A DNA stretch of 64,000 bases from Oceanihabitans iliipiscarium (GCF_042686125.1 NZ_JBHUOV010000001.1:1-64000); one strand, 5' to 3'. Positions 16,951 to 26,452 are shown, counted from the stretch's first letter. The notes: generated by a model not told the origin, from the sequence alone. Made by a program: numbers and translations.

Positions 16951-19440
16951 TTATTTCTTTTTTGTAGTTGCTTTTTTCTTGGTCGCTTTCTTTTTTGGTG
17001 CATTCTTTTCGATAATGCCTTGCACTTCTTCTAAAGTAAAATTCGAGACATCTACGGTTTTAGGCAATTCTATTTTAGTTTTACCTTTAATTATATTATG
17101 TCTTCCCCATCGTGCTTTTTCTACTCGAATCCCTTCTGCTTCCCAATGGTGCACTAATTTATCTTTTTCTTTTTGAATTTTGTCTTCAATTAGTGTTATG
17201 ATATCGTTATCACTTAAATTGTCCCAATCGTATTTTTTGTTAACATTAATAAACATGTTATTCCATTTAATAAATGGTCCAAAACGCCCTTTTCCTTTTT
17301 GTACTGGTAAATCCTGATACATATATATAGGTGCATCTGCTTTTTGTTTTTCTTTTATTAAAACGATGGCATCATCCAACTCAACACTTAGAGGATCCAC
17401 CCCTTTTGGTAAAGACACGTAAGTCTTTCCGAATTTTACATAAGGGCCAAAACGCCCATTATTAACTTGTACTTCTTCACCTTCATAAACGCCTAAATCT
17501 TTTGGAAGCTGAAACAAATCCATTGCTTCTTCAAAAGTAATCGTATTGAGTTGCTGATCTGGAGATAAGCTTGCAAAGCTTGGTTTTTCTTCATCATCTA
17601 CAGTACCTATTTGCACCATTGGTCCAAATTTCCCCAAACGCACACTCACTTGTTTTCCTGTTTTTGGATCTTTACCTAGAATACGTTCTCCTGATTCTCT
17701 ATCAGCATTTTCTTGAACATCTTCTACTTTAGGATGAAAGGTTTTATAAAAAGACTTCATCATTTTTTTCCAATCCTTCTTACCTTCAGCAATATCATCA
17801 AATTGATTTTCTACTTTAGCCGTAAAATTATAGTCAAGAATACTTTCAAAATGATTGACTAAAAAGTCAGTAACAATCATACCAATATCTGTTGGCACTA
17901 ACTTTCCTTTATCTGAGCCTACTTTTTCTGAAAGCACAATATCTTTTAAGTTTCCATCTTTCAAGGTTAGTTGTGTATAGTCTCGCTCTACACCATCAAC
18001 AGTCCCTTTTTCTACGTAGTTTCTATTTTGTATGGTAGAAATAGTTGGTGCATAAGTAGATGGTCTTCCAATACCTAATTCTTCTAATTTTTTCACCAAT
18101 GATGCTTCTGTATATCTTGCAGGAGGTCTTGTGTAACGTTCTGTTGCTGTTATATAATTATTTAAAAGTGTCTCGTTTACTTTCATTGCAGGCAACATGC
18201 CATCTTGCTCTACTTCTTCATCATCTGTTCCTTCTAAATATACTTTTAAAAATCCATCAAATTTAATCACCTCTCCATTAGCCGTAAAGATTTCATCATG
18301 GGTTGAAGACTCTATCCTTACATTGGTACGCTCTAATTGTGCTTCGCTCATTTGCGATGCTATTGCACGTTTCCAGATTAAATCGTATAATCGTGCTTGA
18401 TCTCTATCTATATCTACAGAATGAGTTGCAAAATCTGTTGGTCGAATAGCTTCGTGTGCTTCTTGTGCGCCTTTAGATTTTCCTTTATAGTTTCTAGGTT
18501 TGCAGTATTTTTCTCCAAAGGCACTTTCTATTTCAGCTTTTGCGCCATTTCTAGCTTCATCAGATAGATTCACACTATCTGTTCTCATATAGGTTATTAA
18601 ACCTGCTTCATAAAGACGCTGTGCCATATTCATGGTTTTTCCAACCGAAAAATATAACTTTCTAGAAGCTTCTTGCTGTAATGTTGATGTTGTAAATGGC
18701 GCTGCAGGTGATTTTTTTGCAGGTTTTTTTTGTAAATCTGAAACTTTAAAATTAGCTGAAGCATTAAGCTCTAAAAAGTCGTATGCTTCTTTTTTAGTTG
18801 AAAAATTCTTTGGAAGTTTCGCCTTAAACGATTGCCCTTCTTCATTAGAAAATTCAGCATCTATTCTGTAAGACGCTTCAGGTTTAAATTCTAAAATGTC
18901 GCGTTCCTTTTCTACTATTAATCGTACAGAAACCGATTGTACACGACCAGCAGATAAACCGCCTTTTACTTTTCGCCATAAAACAGGCGACAATTCATAA
19001 CCAACAATACGGTCTAACACACGACGTGCTTGTTGCGCATCCACTAGGTGATAGTCAATACTTCTAGGGTTTTCAATAGCTTTTTGAATTGCTGCTTTGG
19101 TAATTTCATGAAAAACAATTCGTTTTGTTTTGTCTTTATCCAGCTTTAATGTTTCTGCTAAATGCCATGCAATAGCTTCTCCTTCTCGATCCTCATCACT
19201 TGCTAGCCATATCATTTCTGCTTTCTTCGCTAAATCTTTCAGCTTTTTTACAACTGCTTTTTTATCTTTAGATACTTCGTATTTAGGATTAAAATCACCT
19301 TCAACATCAACACCTAATTCCTTAGATGGTAAATCTGCAATATGCCCAAAACTGGACTCTACTTTAAAATCTTTTCCTAGAAATTTTTCTATAGTTTTTG
19401 CTTTTGCTGGTGACTCAACGATTACTAAATTCTTAGCCAT
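16951..19440 (-). CDS. topA: DNA topoisomerase I
   Basis: 829 residues, type IA topoisomerase that relaxes negative supercoils. The TOPRIM domain opens with LVIVESPAKAKTIEKFLG and continues with DEDREGEAIAWH; the catalytic Tyr lies in GLITYMRTDSVNLS (about residue 285). Domain II/III motifs such as RPTDFATH and EELGIGRPSTYA are clear. The C-terminal part lacks the Cys4 zinc fingers of E. coli TopA and instead has about four zinc-free repeats of the GRFGPxxKxG type (at roughly 600, 670, 725 and 785), then a Lys-rich tail (KKKATKKKATTKKK). A -7-like TACCTTTG lies at 19468-19461 on the minus strand. Confidence 0.97.
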   Translation of the reverse strand: MAKNLVIVESPAKAKTIEKFLGKDFKVESSFGHIADLPSKELGVDVEGDFNPKYEVSKDKKAVVKKLKDLAKKAEMIWLASDEDREGEAIAWHLAETLKLDKDKTKRIVFHEITKAAIQKAIENPRSIDYHLVDAQQARRVLDRIVGYELSPVLWRKVKGGLSAGRVQSVSVRLIVEKERDILEFKPEASYRIDAEFSNEEGQSFKAKLPKNFSTKKEAYDFLELNASANFKVSDLQKKPAKKSPAAPFTTSTLQQEASRKLYFSVGKTMNMAQRLYEAGLITYMRTDSVNLSDEARNGAKAEIESAFGEKYCKPRNYKGKSKGAQEAHEAIRPTDFATHSVDIDRDQARLYDLIWKRAIASQMSEAQLERTNVRIESSTHDEIFTANGEVIKFDGFLKVYLEGTDDEEVEQDGMLPAMKVNETLLNNYITATERYTRPPARYTEASLVKKLEELGIGRPSTYAPTISTIQNRNYVEKGTVDGVERDYTQLTLKDGNLKDIVLSEKVGSDKGKLVPTDIGMIVTDFLVNHFESILDYNFTAKVENQFDDIAEGKKDWKKMMKSFYKTFHPKVEDVQENADRESGERILGKDPKTGKQVSVRLGKFGPMVQIGTVDDEEKPSFASLSPDQQLNTITFEEAMDLFQLPKDLGVYEGEEVQVNNGRFGPYVKFGKTYVSLPKGVDPLSVELDDAIVLIKEKQKADAPIYMYQDLPVQKGKGRFGPFIKWNNMFINVNKKYDWDNLSDNDIITLIEDKIQKEKDKLVHHWEAEGIRVEKARWGRHNIIKGKTKIELPKTVDVSNFTLEEVQGIIEKNAPKKKATKKKATTKKK

Positions 19441-19534
19441 ATTTCTTTTTTTTCGAAGTGCAAAGGTATAGGAAAAAAAATTTACGTTCCTAATTTATTC
19501 TTTTTTGAAACGCATTTTATTAATAAAATAAAAT

Positions 19535-19562
19535 AAAAAAAGCTTGATTTCTCAAGCTTTAA
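19535..19562 (-). terminator. Terminator after the membrane-protein gene
   Basis: On the minus strand the stem AAAGCTTGA / TCAAGCTTT is followed by TTTTTATTTT, about 20 nt beyond the stop at 19582. Confidence 0.8.
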
Positions 19563-19581
19563 TAGGTCATAAATATTACCA

Positions 19582-20340
19582 TTACAGGTTTTCAATTTGT
19601 TTTAGCTCGTCGTCTTTATCAAATCCTACAGACTCCTTATATATATAATAAACTGGAATGTATGCAAATGATGCAGTTACAAATACACCTACAAAACACA
19701 TTATCATGCCAACAATTTGAGCTAAAAAGCTAGCAATAATAATTAAGCCAAATGTGATTAACCATTTTTTATTTCCTAAAGCAAAACCAGATTTAATAAT
19801 ATCTGAAACTGATTGCTCAGGATTAAAGGCAAAAATAAGATTCATTAAAGTTACAGGAACCATGACATAAAAAACTGGAATGACACACAACAAGGCGGCC
19901 AGCAATGTAATACCAAAAGTGGCAAGAGACAACTTAACTAACTTGCTCAAATATGGCCTTTTTAAATAATAAAAATAATCTTCAGAACCAGCTTCATCAA
20001 GGTCTTTCATTTTACAAATCCTATAAAACCCTGCACGCATTCCTAATCCAATAACCATAGCAACTACTGAAAAAACAAGCGCAAATAAAACAAATGGTAT
20101 CGTCAAAAGTGGGCTTGGATCATTTCCTGCTTCAAACATAGAAGGATCAATCAAACCAGCAGCAATTAATGGCAAATACATAATAATATAAAACGGAATC
20201 ATTAAGACCATAGTAAGTAATAGAATCACAAGTCCTTGCACCCAAACTTTTTTAAATAGCTCAATGCTTTTGTTAAAAATATCGCCAAAATCTAAGTCTT
20301 TAGCATTTTGTACTCTTCTTTCAAATTCTTGAAGTTTCAT
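19582..20340 (-). CDS. Multi-pass membrane protein of unknown function
   Basis: 252 residues. A soluble N-terminal stretch (1-32, including FGDIFNKSIELFKKVW, which resembles the amphipathic start of the glycerophosphoryl-diester-phosphodiesterase-type membrane domain) is followed by about six hydrophobic helices at roughly 33-55, 75-105, 135-160, 160-180, 195-220 and 220-240. No catalytic motif is visible. Similar flavobacterial proteins often carry an automatic carotene-oxygenase name, which nothing in this sequence supports. It is a single gene, divergent from miaB, with its own terminator. Confidence 0.7.
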   Translation of the reverse strand: MKLQEFERRVQNAKDLDFGDIFNKSIELFKKVWVQGLVILLLTMVLMIPFYIIMYLPLIAAGLIDPSMFEAGNDPSPLLTIPFVLFALVFSVVAMVIGLGMRAGFYRICKMKDLDEAGSEDYFYYLKRPYLSKLVKLSLATFGITLLAALLCVIPVFYVMVPVTLMNLIFAFNPEQSVSDIIKSGFALGNKKWLITFGLIIIASFLAQIVGMIMCFVGVFVTASFAYIPVYYIYKESVGFDKDDELKQIENL

Positions 20341-20415
20341 AATATATAGAATTGGTTAGCATCTCAAATATAAGCTTTTCATAAAGAACTTTAATAAAAT
20401 TTACATACTGTCACT

Positions 20416-20447
20416 TTGTCATATTACACAAAATAATCGTATCTTTG
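20416..20447 (+). promoter_or_regulatory. Promoter of miaB
   Basis: TTG (20416-20418), a 21-bp spacer and TATCTTTG (20440-20447) match the Bacteroidota consensus. Transcription would start near 20454, about 30 nt before the ATG at 20483, which also argues against the upstream TTG codon at 20456 being the translation start. Confidence 0.75.
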
Positions 20448-20482
20448 CATGCTTATTGACAGAGAATTGTTTCAATATAATT

Positions 20483-21928
20483 ATGGAAAAGATAATAGAC
20501 GAAAATAAACAAGGCGAAAGCTTAATTATAGAATCCAAAAAAGAAAACACGCGCAAACTTTTTATAGAAAGTTATGGCTGTGCAATGAATTTTAGTGATA
20601 GTGAAATTGTGGCTTCTATTTTATCTAACGAAGGATTTAATACGACTCAAAAACTTGAAGATGCCGATTTAGTTTTAGTCAACACCTGCTCTATTCGCGA
20701 TAAAGCAGAGCAAACCGTTAGAAAGCGTTTAGAGAAATATAATGCGGTAAAAAAAAACAATCCCAAAATGAAAGTTGGTGTTTTGGGTTGTATGGCCGAA
20801 CGTTTAAAAAGTAAGTTTCTAGATGAAGAGAAAATTGTAGATCTTGTTGTTGGACCAGATGCTTATAAAGATTTACCAAACCTTATTGCTGAAGTTGAAG
20901 ATGGTAGAGATGCAATTAATGTTATATTATCTAAGGAAGAAACTTATGGCGATATTTCTCCTGTTCGTTTAAACAGCAATGGTGTTACTGCTTTTGTCTC
21001 TATTACTAGAGGCTGCGATAATATGTGTACATTCTGTGTGGTTCCATTTACAAGAGGACGAGAACGTAGTCGTGATCCGCAAAGTATTATTGAAGAGGTT
21101 AACGACCTATGGCAAAAAGGTTATAAAGAAATTACTTTGTTGGGACAGAATGTAGATAGCTATTTATGGTATGGAGGAGGCTTAAAAAAAGATTTTACAA
21201 AAGCCACAGAAATGCAAAAAGCCACAGCAGTAAATTTTGCTAAGCTTTTAGAATTATGCGCACAAGCTCAACCAAAAATGCGTATTCGCTTTTCAACGTC
21301 TAATCCTCAAGATATGACTTTAGACGTCGTTGAAACTATGGCCAAATACGAAAACATTTGTAATTATATACACTTGCCTGTTCAAAGCGGAAGCAATCGC
21401 ATATTAAAAGAAATGAATCGCCAGCATACTCGTGAAGAGTACATGGAATTGATTGACAACATTAAACGCATTCTTCCTGAATGTACCATATCACAAGACA
21501 TGATTACTGGATTTCCAACCGAAACGGAAGCCGATCATCAAGATACTTTAAGTTTGATGCGATACGTAAAATATGCTTTTGGATATATGTTTGCTTACTC
21601 GGAAAGACCAGGCACTATGGCTGAACGCAAAATGGAAGACGACATTCCTTTAGCGGTTAAAAAAAGACGCTTACAAGAAGTCATCGATTTACAATTAGAG
21701 CATAGTTTCGAAAAAACACAATCCTTTATTGGTCAAACTGTAGAAGTATTAATCGAAAAAGAAGCTCGAAAAGGTGACCAAGATTGGTCAGGACGAAATA
21801 GCCAAAATCTACTTACTGTATTTCCTAAAGCACATTATAAAGTAGGCGATTTTGTAAATGTAAAAATTACAAGAGCTACTAAAACCACCTTAATTGGTGA
21901 GCCTGTAGGGTATTCAAAAAATAATTAA
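20483..21928 (+). CDS. miaB: MiaB, tRNA 2-methylthioadenosine synthase
   Basis: 481 residues from ATG at 20483. It has the three methylthiotransferase parts: N-terminal UPF0004 domain with cysteines in SYGCAMN, VNTCSIRD and GCMAE (auxiliary 4Fe-4S cluster), radical SAM core with RGCDNMCTFCVVP (CxxxCxxC), and a C-terminal TRAM domain ending VKITRATKTTLIGEPV. It adds the methylthio group to i6A37 of tRNAs that read UNN codons. The RGRERSR and PVQSGSNRIL motifs identify MiaB and not RimO. A lipoprotein gene follows after 32 nt, opening a long co-oriented run towards secG. Confidence 0.96.
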   Translation: MEKIIDENKQGESLIIESKKENTRKLFIESYGCAMNFSDSEIVASILSNEGFNTTQKLEDADLVLVNTCSIRDKAEQTVRKRLEKYNAVKKNNPKMKVGVLGCMAERLKSKFLDEEKIVDLVVGPDAYKDLPNLIAEVEDGRDAINVILSKEETYGDISPVRLNSNGVTAFVSITRGCDNMCTFCVVPFTRGRERSRDPQSIIEEVNDLWQKGYKEITLLGQNVDSYLWYGGGLKKDFTKATEMQKATAVNFAKLLELCAQAQPKMRIRFSTSNPQDMTLDVVETMAKYENICNYIHLPVQSGSNRILKEMNRQHTREEYMELIDNIKRILPECTISQDMITGFPTETEADHQDTLSLMRYVKYAFGYMFAYSERPGTMAERKMEDDIPLAVKKRRLQEVIDLQLEHSFEKTQSFIGQTVEVLIEKEARKGDQDWSGRNSQNLLTVFPKAHYKVGDFVNVKITRATKTTLIGEPVGYSKNN

Positions 21929-21960
21929 CTTAGTAAGGCAATAATCAAAAACTTAAAATC

Positions 21961-22935
21961 ATGAAAAAAGTTCTTTTATTACTTCTGTTTCCTTTTTTTA
22001 TATTGTCTTGTACAAATGACTCCTCTATTACTAATGAACATGAGGATATCGAAAATGAAGACATTGATGATGATGACATTGATGATGATGATATGTTAAC
22101 TTTAAGGCACATTACTAGTGTTCAGAGTTTTTCGCATCTCGATTACACCAGACAAACAAAAAAATGGTATAGAGCTTCTGGGCAACCAGCTTTATTTGAA
22201 CGTTTTCTTGATAACTCATCAACTGATGTTTATAATACAGATAAGTTATTCTACAACTCAAACGGTACTTTAGATAGTACATATTCCCCTGGTCTTGAAT
22301 ATTTATATTCTAAATACGAATATGAAGATAATAGAATAAACATCATAAATTACGATTCAGGGTCTGGTATAGGAGTAAGTTCATATTACGTAGAGTATAA
22401 CGCAAATACAATAACCGTAAGAGCAGGCAATATCACTTCCGGAAGTTTAATAACATATACTTTTTCCGATGAAAATTATGACTTATTAATACGTGAAGAA
22501 AGACTTAACAGCCCACTTACTAATATTTATCCTCACTTAATTATTGAGTACGAATACGATTCAAATTCGAACCGCACATCTAAAATCTATAAATTACTTA
22601 ATCATACTAGTTTAGAACACTATGTTTATTATACAGAGACATTCACTTATGACGATAAACTTAATCCATATAAAAATATAAGTACAACTGACCCAGTAAT
22701 ACTTCATAATTTTATTGGTATGACTTCAGAAATTCAATTTGATGATAAAATTTCGCCAAACAATATAATATCGTCGACATTAACTAATTCAGGAGGCTCA
22801 AATATAAGTACTTACGAATATGAATATAACGAATTAAATTACCCAACTTCTTTAATAAAAACAGAGGTAAGGTATAATAATGATGGGGAAGAAGAAATGA
22901 CTATAACAACAACAGAAACATTCACTTATTTTTAA
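21961..22935 (+). CDS. Lipoprotein of unknown function
   Basis: 324 residues. A lipoprotein signal ends in ILSC (Cys17). A very acidic spacer follows (residues about 25-45, mostly D/E with DDDDIDDDD), which in Bacteroidota can act as a surface-export tether signal. The rest consists of beta-rich units with YEYDSNSNRTSKI, YTETFTYDDK and STYEYEYNELNYP, resembling the YD-type / RHS-like repeats of many secreted Bacteroidota lipoproteins. Function is unknown. Its stop overlaps the start of the sigma-54 activator by one base (TAATG), so the two are very probably co-translated. Confidence 0.75.
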   Translation: MKKVLLLLLFPFFILSCTNDSSITNEHEDIENEDIDDDDIDDDDMLTLRHITSVQSFSHLDYTRQTKKWYRASGQPALFERFLDNSSTDVYNTDKLFYNSNGTLDSTYSPGLEYLYSKYEYEDNRINIINYDSGSGIGVSSYYVEYNANTITVRAGNITSGSLITYTFSDENYDLLIREERLNSPLTNIYPHLIIEYEYDSNSNRTSKIYKLLNHTSLEHYVYYTETFTYDDKLNPYKNISTTDPVILHNFIGMTSEIQFDDKISPNNIISSTLTNSGGSNISTYEYEYNELNYPTSLIKTEVRYNNDGEEEMTITTTETFTYF

Positions 22936-24197
22936 TGGAATCAGTTCAAGCGACAAAACAACGTTTTGGAATTATTGGTAACGATGCCACACTAAATCGT
23001 GCTATTGAAAAAGCCATTCAAGTGGCTCCAACAGATATTTCGGTTTTAGTGACTGGAGAATCTGGTGTTGGTAAAGAGAGTATTCCAAAAATTATACATT
23101 CACTTTCACATAGAAAACACGGCAAATATATTGCTGTTAACTGTGGCGCCATTCCAGAAGGCACCATCGATAGTGAACTTTTTGGTCATGAAAAAGGCGC
23201 ATTTACTGGAGCAACGCAAACACGCTCTGGCTATTTCGAAGTTGCAGATGGTGGCACCATTTTTTTAGATGAAGTTGGCGAACTTCCTTTAACCACACAA
23301 GTACGTTTATTACGTGTTTTAGAAAATGGCGAATTTATTAAAGTAGGCTCAAGTAAAGTACAAAAAACTAACGTTCGTATTGTAGCTGCTACAAACGTGA
23401 ACATGTTTGAAGCCATAAAAAAAGAAAAATTTCGTGAAGATTTATACTACAGATTAAGTACTATAGATATTCATTTGCCAGCACTTCGCGAACGTAAAGA
23501 TGATATTCATTTACTGTTTCGAAAATTTGCAAGCGACTTTGCGCTTAAATATAAAATGCCAACAGTTAAGTTAACCGATGATGCAGTAGATTTACTCTTA
23601 AAATTCAGATGGTCTGGTAATATTAGACAGTTACGTAATGTTGCCGAACAAGTTTCGGTATTAGAACAAAATCGTACGATAAACGCTTCAGTACTTCAAA
23701 ACTATTTACCAAGCGGAAGCACTAATTTACCTGCCATTATTAATACAGCTAAAGCCGAAAGTGATTTTAGCAATGAACGTGAAATCTTATACAAGGTGTT
23801 ATTCGACATGAAAAGCGATTTAAACGACCTTAAAAAACTCACAATGGAGCTCATGAAAAATGGCAATGCTTCAGAAGTTCAAAAAGACAATGAAGGCTTA
23901 ATTCAAAAAATTTATGGCAATGAAGAAGATGCAAATTACGAAGAGACTAAAGACGATATAGAAGTCCTCTCTATTTCTGAACGTTCAAACGCTTCTGAAG
24001 CTATTGCAGATAATTCAGATAAGTACCATTTTGCAGAAGAAATTGAAGAAGAAGAGACTTTATCTTTACACGATAAAGAATTAGAACTTATTAAAAAATC
24101 GTTAGAACGTCACCAAGGCAAACGTAAACTAGCAGCCGCAGAACTTGGCATTAGCGAACGAACTTTATACCGAAAAATAAAACAATTCGATTTATAG
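22935..24197 (+). CDS. Sigma-54-dependent transcriptional activator lacking a receiver domain
   Basis: 420 residues. The AAA+ domain starts almost at the N-terminus: Walker A GESGVGKES (about residue 42), the sigma-54 contact loop GAFTGA (about 93), Walker B GTIFLDEVGE, and sensor I/II regions including LYYRLSTIDIHLPALRERKDDI. A poorly conserved, acidic linker (about 270-375) leads to a C-terminal Fis-type helix-turn-helix (LAAAELGISERTLYRKI). There is no receiver, GAF or PAS domain, so activity must be controlled by a partner protein, or the protein is constitutively active. It opens RpoN promoters by ATP hydrolysis. It sits in a run leading to lptE, secG and groES, and is translationally coupled to the lipoprotein before it. 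Confidence 0.92.
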   Translation: MESVQATKQRFGIIGNDATLNRAIEKAIQVAPTDISVLVTGESGVGKESIPKIIHSLSHRKHGKYIAVNCGAIPEGTIDSELFGHEKGAFTGATQTRSGYFEVADGGTIFLDEVGELPLTTQVRLLRVLENGEFIKVGSSKVQKTNVRIVAATNVNMFEAIKKEKFREDLYYRLSTIDIHLPALRERKDDIHLLFRKFASDFALKYKMPTVKLTDDAVDLLLKFRWSGNIRQLRNVAEQVSVLEQNRTINASVLQNYLPSGSTNLPAIINTAKAESDFSNEREILYKVLFDMKSDLNDLKKLTMELMKNGNASEVQKDNEGLIQKIYGNEEDANYEETKDDIEVLSISERSNASEAIADNSDKYHFAEEIEEEETLSLHDKELELIKKSLERHQGKRKLAAAELGISERTLYRKIKQFDL

Positions 24198-24239
24198 CAT
24201 ATATTTTCTTACCTTTAGAAAGCTATTAATCTTTGTTTT

Positions 24240-25604
24240 ATGAAAAATTTACTTTCTCTTTTTGCAGGTGCGTTCATCATTTTTGCTTGTAGCAGTGATG
24301 ACAATACAAATGTTCAACCCACAGAAAATCCTAGTTTAAAAGTGGTAACGTCTGTTACTATTACCGAAGATATTAACAACCTGTTAGGTGTCAATGATCT
24401 TTTAACTTATAACATTTCAGTTAAAAATATTGGCAATGTTGCGCTTTCAGGAATCAATATAAACACGAACCTTTCCGATTTGTTAGGCACTTCGTTATCC
24501 TTAAGTTCTGGACCAAACTTTATGAGTTCTGATTCTGGAAGTGCTGAAGGTGATTTACAAGTTGATGAAACCGCTTCCTATTCTGCAACATATATTATTA
24601 CTCAAAGCGAGGTTGATGCTAGAGGTCTATTTTTCAGCGCAACAGCTAACGGCATTAGTCCTGAAGGTGAAAACGTAAGTGACCTTAGTGATGATGGCGA
24701 CGATACTGACGGCAATACTTCAAACGACCCAACAGAAACCATTATTGAATTTGATCCTTTAATTATTTCTGAATTTCACATGGTGAACAATGAAGATGTT
24801 CCTCAATTAAAATTTTACTTTGATACAGAAGGCCAATTATACAAGATTTATCAATTTGACTATAGGATTACTCCTAATGAAGTTCGACTTTATAATCTTG
24901 AATTTGACTCAGAACAAAAATTAACAAACATTACTAAAACAACTAGTGACGATATCATTATAGAATCCATCGATATAACTTACGACTCAGAAAATAGAGT
25001 TACACGTATTGGAGATAAGGATTTTGAATTTGTAGAAGATGATACTAGTTATTATTTTCTAACTGAATCTTTTTCAGAAGACACATATATTCTTGGTGAT
25101 TATGAATACGTAGAAGGGTATTTCGAACAATATATGGTTTCTCCTTCTAATACAATTAACACAAAATGTTACCGATTTTATGGATCAGAATACAATACAG
25201 TTACAGACGAATTAGATGAATATAGCTATTGTAGTGACTTCATAAGTAACGATTATATTAGTAACATAAACAATGAATGCACAGACGCAGATTGTGCTAC
25301 TTTTTCACATGACTCAAATATAAATTCTTTATATTCAAATTCGACGAATTTAATTGAAGTTTATGGTTTTTTAAGAGATCTTTTAGGCGGAGTAAGTAAT
25401 TACGATCCGTTTTTCATTCTGTTTTCTCAAAATAATCTAACACTGATAGATTTTTCAGATCCTAGTAGTATTGTTTATGAATATGAGTTTAATGACAACA
25501 ACTTACCTGTGTCTTCTACTCTACAATGGCTGGATGAATTAGGACCTGGAGCGATAAACCCAAATAGTTACTACTACTACCAAGGTGATGAAATTCCAGA
25601 ATAA
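24240..25604 (+). CDS. Lipoprotein with DUF11/CARDB-like domain
   Basis: 454 residues. The lipobox FACSSDD places Cys at residue 17. Residues about 35-170 form a single immunoglobulin-like module of the DUF11/CARDB kind (LLTYNISVKNIGNVALSGI, YSATYIITQSEVDAGR-like), ending in an acidic linker DGDDTDGNTSNDPTET. The remainder (about 180-454) has YD-like strands (LEFDSEQKLTNITKTT, ITYDSENRVTRIG) similar in style to the lipoprotein at 21961. The two lipoproteins flank the sigma-54 activator. Function is unknown; envelope or surface exposure is likely. No clear terminator follows, only a 9-bp inverted repeat. Confidence 0.72.
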   Translation: MKNLLSLFAGAFIIFACSSDDNTNVQPTENPSLKVVTSVTITEDINNLLGVNDLLTYNISVKNIGNVALSGININTNLSDLLGTSLSLSSGPNFMSSDSGSAEGDLQVDETASYSATYIITQSEVDARGLFFSATANGISPEGENVSDLSDDGDDTDGNTSNDPTETIIEFDPLIISEFHMVNNEDVPQLKFYFDTEGQLYKIYQFDYRITPNEVRLYNLEFDSEQKLTNITKTTSDDIIIESIDITYDSENRVTRIGDKDFEFVEDDTSYYFLTESFSEDTYILGDYEYVEGYFEQYMVSPSNTINTKCYRFYGSEYNTVTDELDEYSYCSDFISNDYISNINNECTDADCATFSHDSNINSLYSNSTNLIEVYGFLRDLLGGVSNYDPFFILFSQNNLTLIDFSDPSSIVYEYEFNDNNLPVSSTLQWLDELGPGAINPNSYYYYQGDEIPE

Positions 25605-25625
25605 ATATTATTTTTGAAAACTTTA

Positions 25626-25686
25626 AGACATTCTTCTATTTAATCTCATAAATTTGAACTTATTTTAGTGATTTAATAGAATGTCT
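25626..25686. repeat. Inverted repeat before the 63-codon gene
   Basis: Perfect 9-bp arms AGACATTCT (25626-25634) and AGAATGTCT (25678-25686) enclose 43 nt; the stem can extend past a bulge through ATTTAAT/ATTTAAT-like bases. The right arm ends 4 nt before the ATG at 25691. It may be a weak terminator for the lipoprotein gene or a translation-control structure. Confidence 0.5.
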
Positions 25687-25690
25687 CTTT

Positions 25691-25882
25691 ATGAAAGCCG
25701 TAGAAATTTTTAGATTAAAAAAATCGTTCAGTCCTAACAGCTCTGAAAAACTAAGACAAGAAGCCGAAGATTTTATTAACGACAAACACTACCAAGGCTA
25801 CAGACTTATAAGCACATCGTTTACTATTGAAGGCGCTCAAGTTTTTGCGTTTATAACCATGAAAAGACCAAACACATATTAA
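25691..25882 (+). CDS. Small conserved-looking protein, unknown function
   Basis: 63 residues, MKAVEIFRLKKSF then a helix (SEKLRQEAEDFINDKHYQGY) and two strands (RLISTSFTIE, AQVFAFITMKR). The pattern resembles small DUF4177-type proteins (beta-helix-beta-beta), but the match is not decisive. There is no signal peptide. Its TAA overlaps the ATG of the lptE-like gene by one base, so the two are likely translated together. I cannot assign a function. Confidence 0.65.
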   Translation: MKAVEIFRLKKSFSPNSSEKLRQEAEDFINDKHYQGYRLISTSFTIEGAQVFAFITMKRPNTY

Positions 25883-26385
25883 TGAAATATTTTAATTACA
25901 TCCTGCTTTTAGTCATCTCTACAACATTTTTTACTTGTGGTCCTTACTCTTTTACAGGTGCAGAAACTGGAGACGCTAAAACGTTTCAAGTGAATTATTT
26001 TCAAAATAACGCAATACTTATCGAGCCTGGTTTAGATCGAGATTTTACCTTAGCTTTACAAGACTTAATCACGAATCAAACTAATTTAAGTCTAGTGAAT
26101 TCTAATGGCGATTTGGTTTATGAAGGCGAAATTACAGAATACAGAATATCGCCAACCACAGCAACAGCAAATAATACTGCAGCACAAAACCGTTTAACTA
26201 TTCGTGTGAATGTGCGCTTTTACAATAAGAAAAAAGAGGAAGACGATTTTGAGCAAAGCTTTAGTTTTTATTACGACTATGCTGGAAGTCAACAATTAGT
26301 CGGCTCGCAAAAAGACACTGCTATTGCAGAAATTTTTGAACGTCTTACTCAGGATATTTTTAATGCTTCATTAGCAAAGTGGTAG
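25882..26385 (+). CDS. LptE-like outer-membrane lipoprotein
   Basis: 167 residues. The lipoprotein signal ends FFTCGPYSFTG (Cys about residue 19), as in Bacteroidota LptE homologues, where CGxYSFTG is a hallmark. The body has the alpha-beta LptE layout: VNYFQNNA, a helix LALQDLITNQT, LVYEGEITEYRISP, and RLTIRVNVRFYNKK. LptE plugs LptD and helps insert LPS in the outer leaflet. In Flavobacteriaceae the order sigma-54 activator, lptE, TPR protein, secG is conserved, which supports the call. No lptD is present in this window. Confidence 0.85.
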   Translation: MKYFNYILLLVISTTFFTCGPYSFTGAETGDAKTFQVNYFQNNAILIEPGLDRDFTLALQDLITNQTNLSLVNSNGDLVYEGEITEYRISPTTATANNTAAQNRLTIRVNVRFYNKKKEEDDFEQSFSFYYDYAGSQQLVGSQKDTAIAEIFERLTQDIFNASLAKW

Positions 26386-26452
26386 GAGCACTCATAAAGC
26401 GATAACTTTTACCCTTAAAATTAAAAACAAAGAATTAAATTTGGCTTAGCCA

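Noticed and set aside
19582..20340. Beta-carotene monooxygenase name sometimes given to similar proteins
   Set aside because: No oxygenase histidines or fold features are visible; the protein is simply a multi-pass membrane protein.
20456..20482. TTG start for miaB
   Set aside because: The promoter places the transcript start at about 20454, and the ATG at 20483 gives the conserved beginning.
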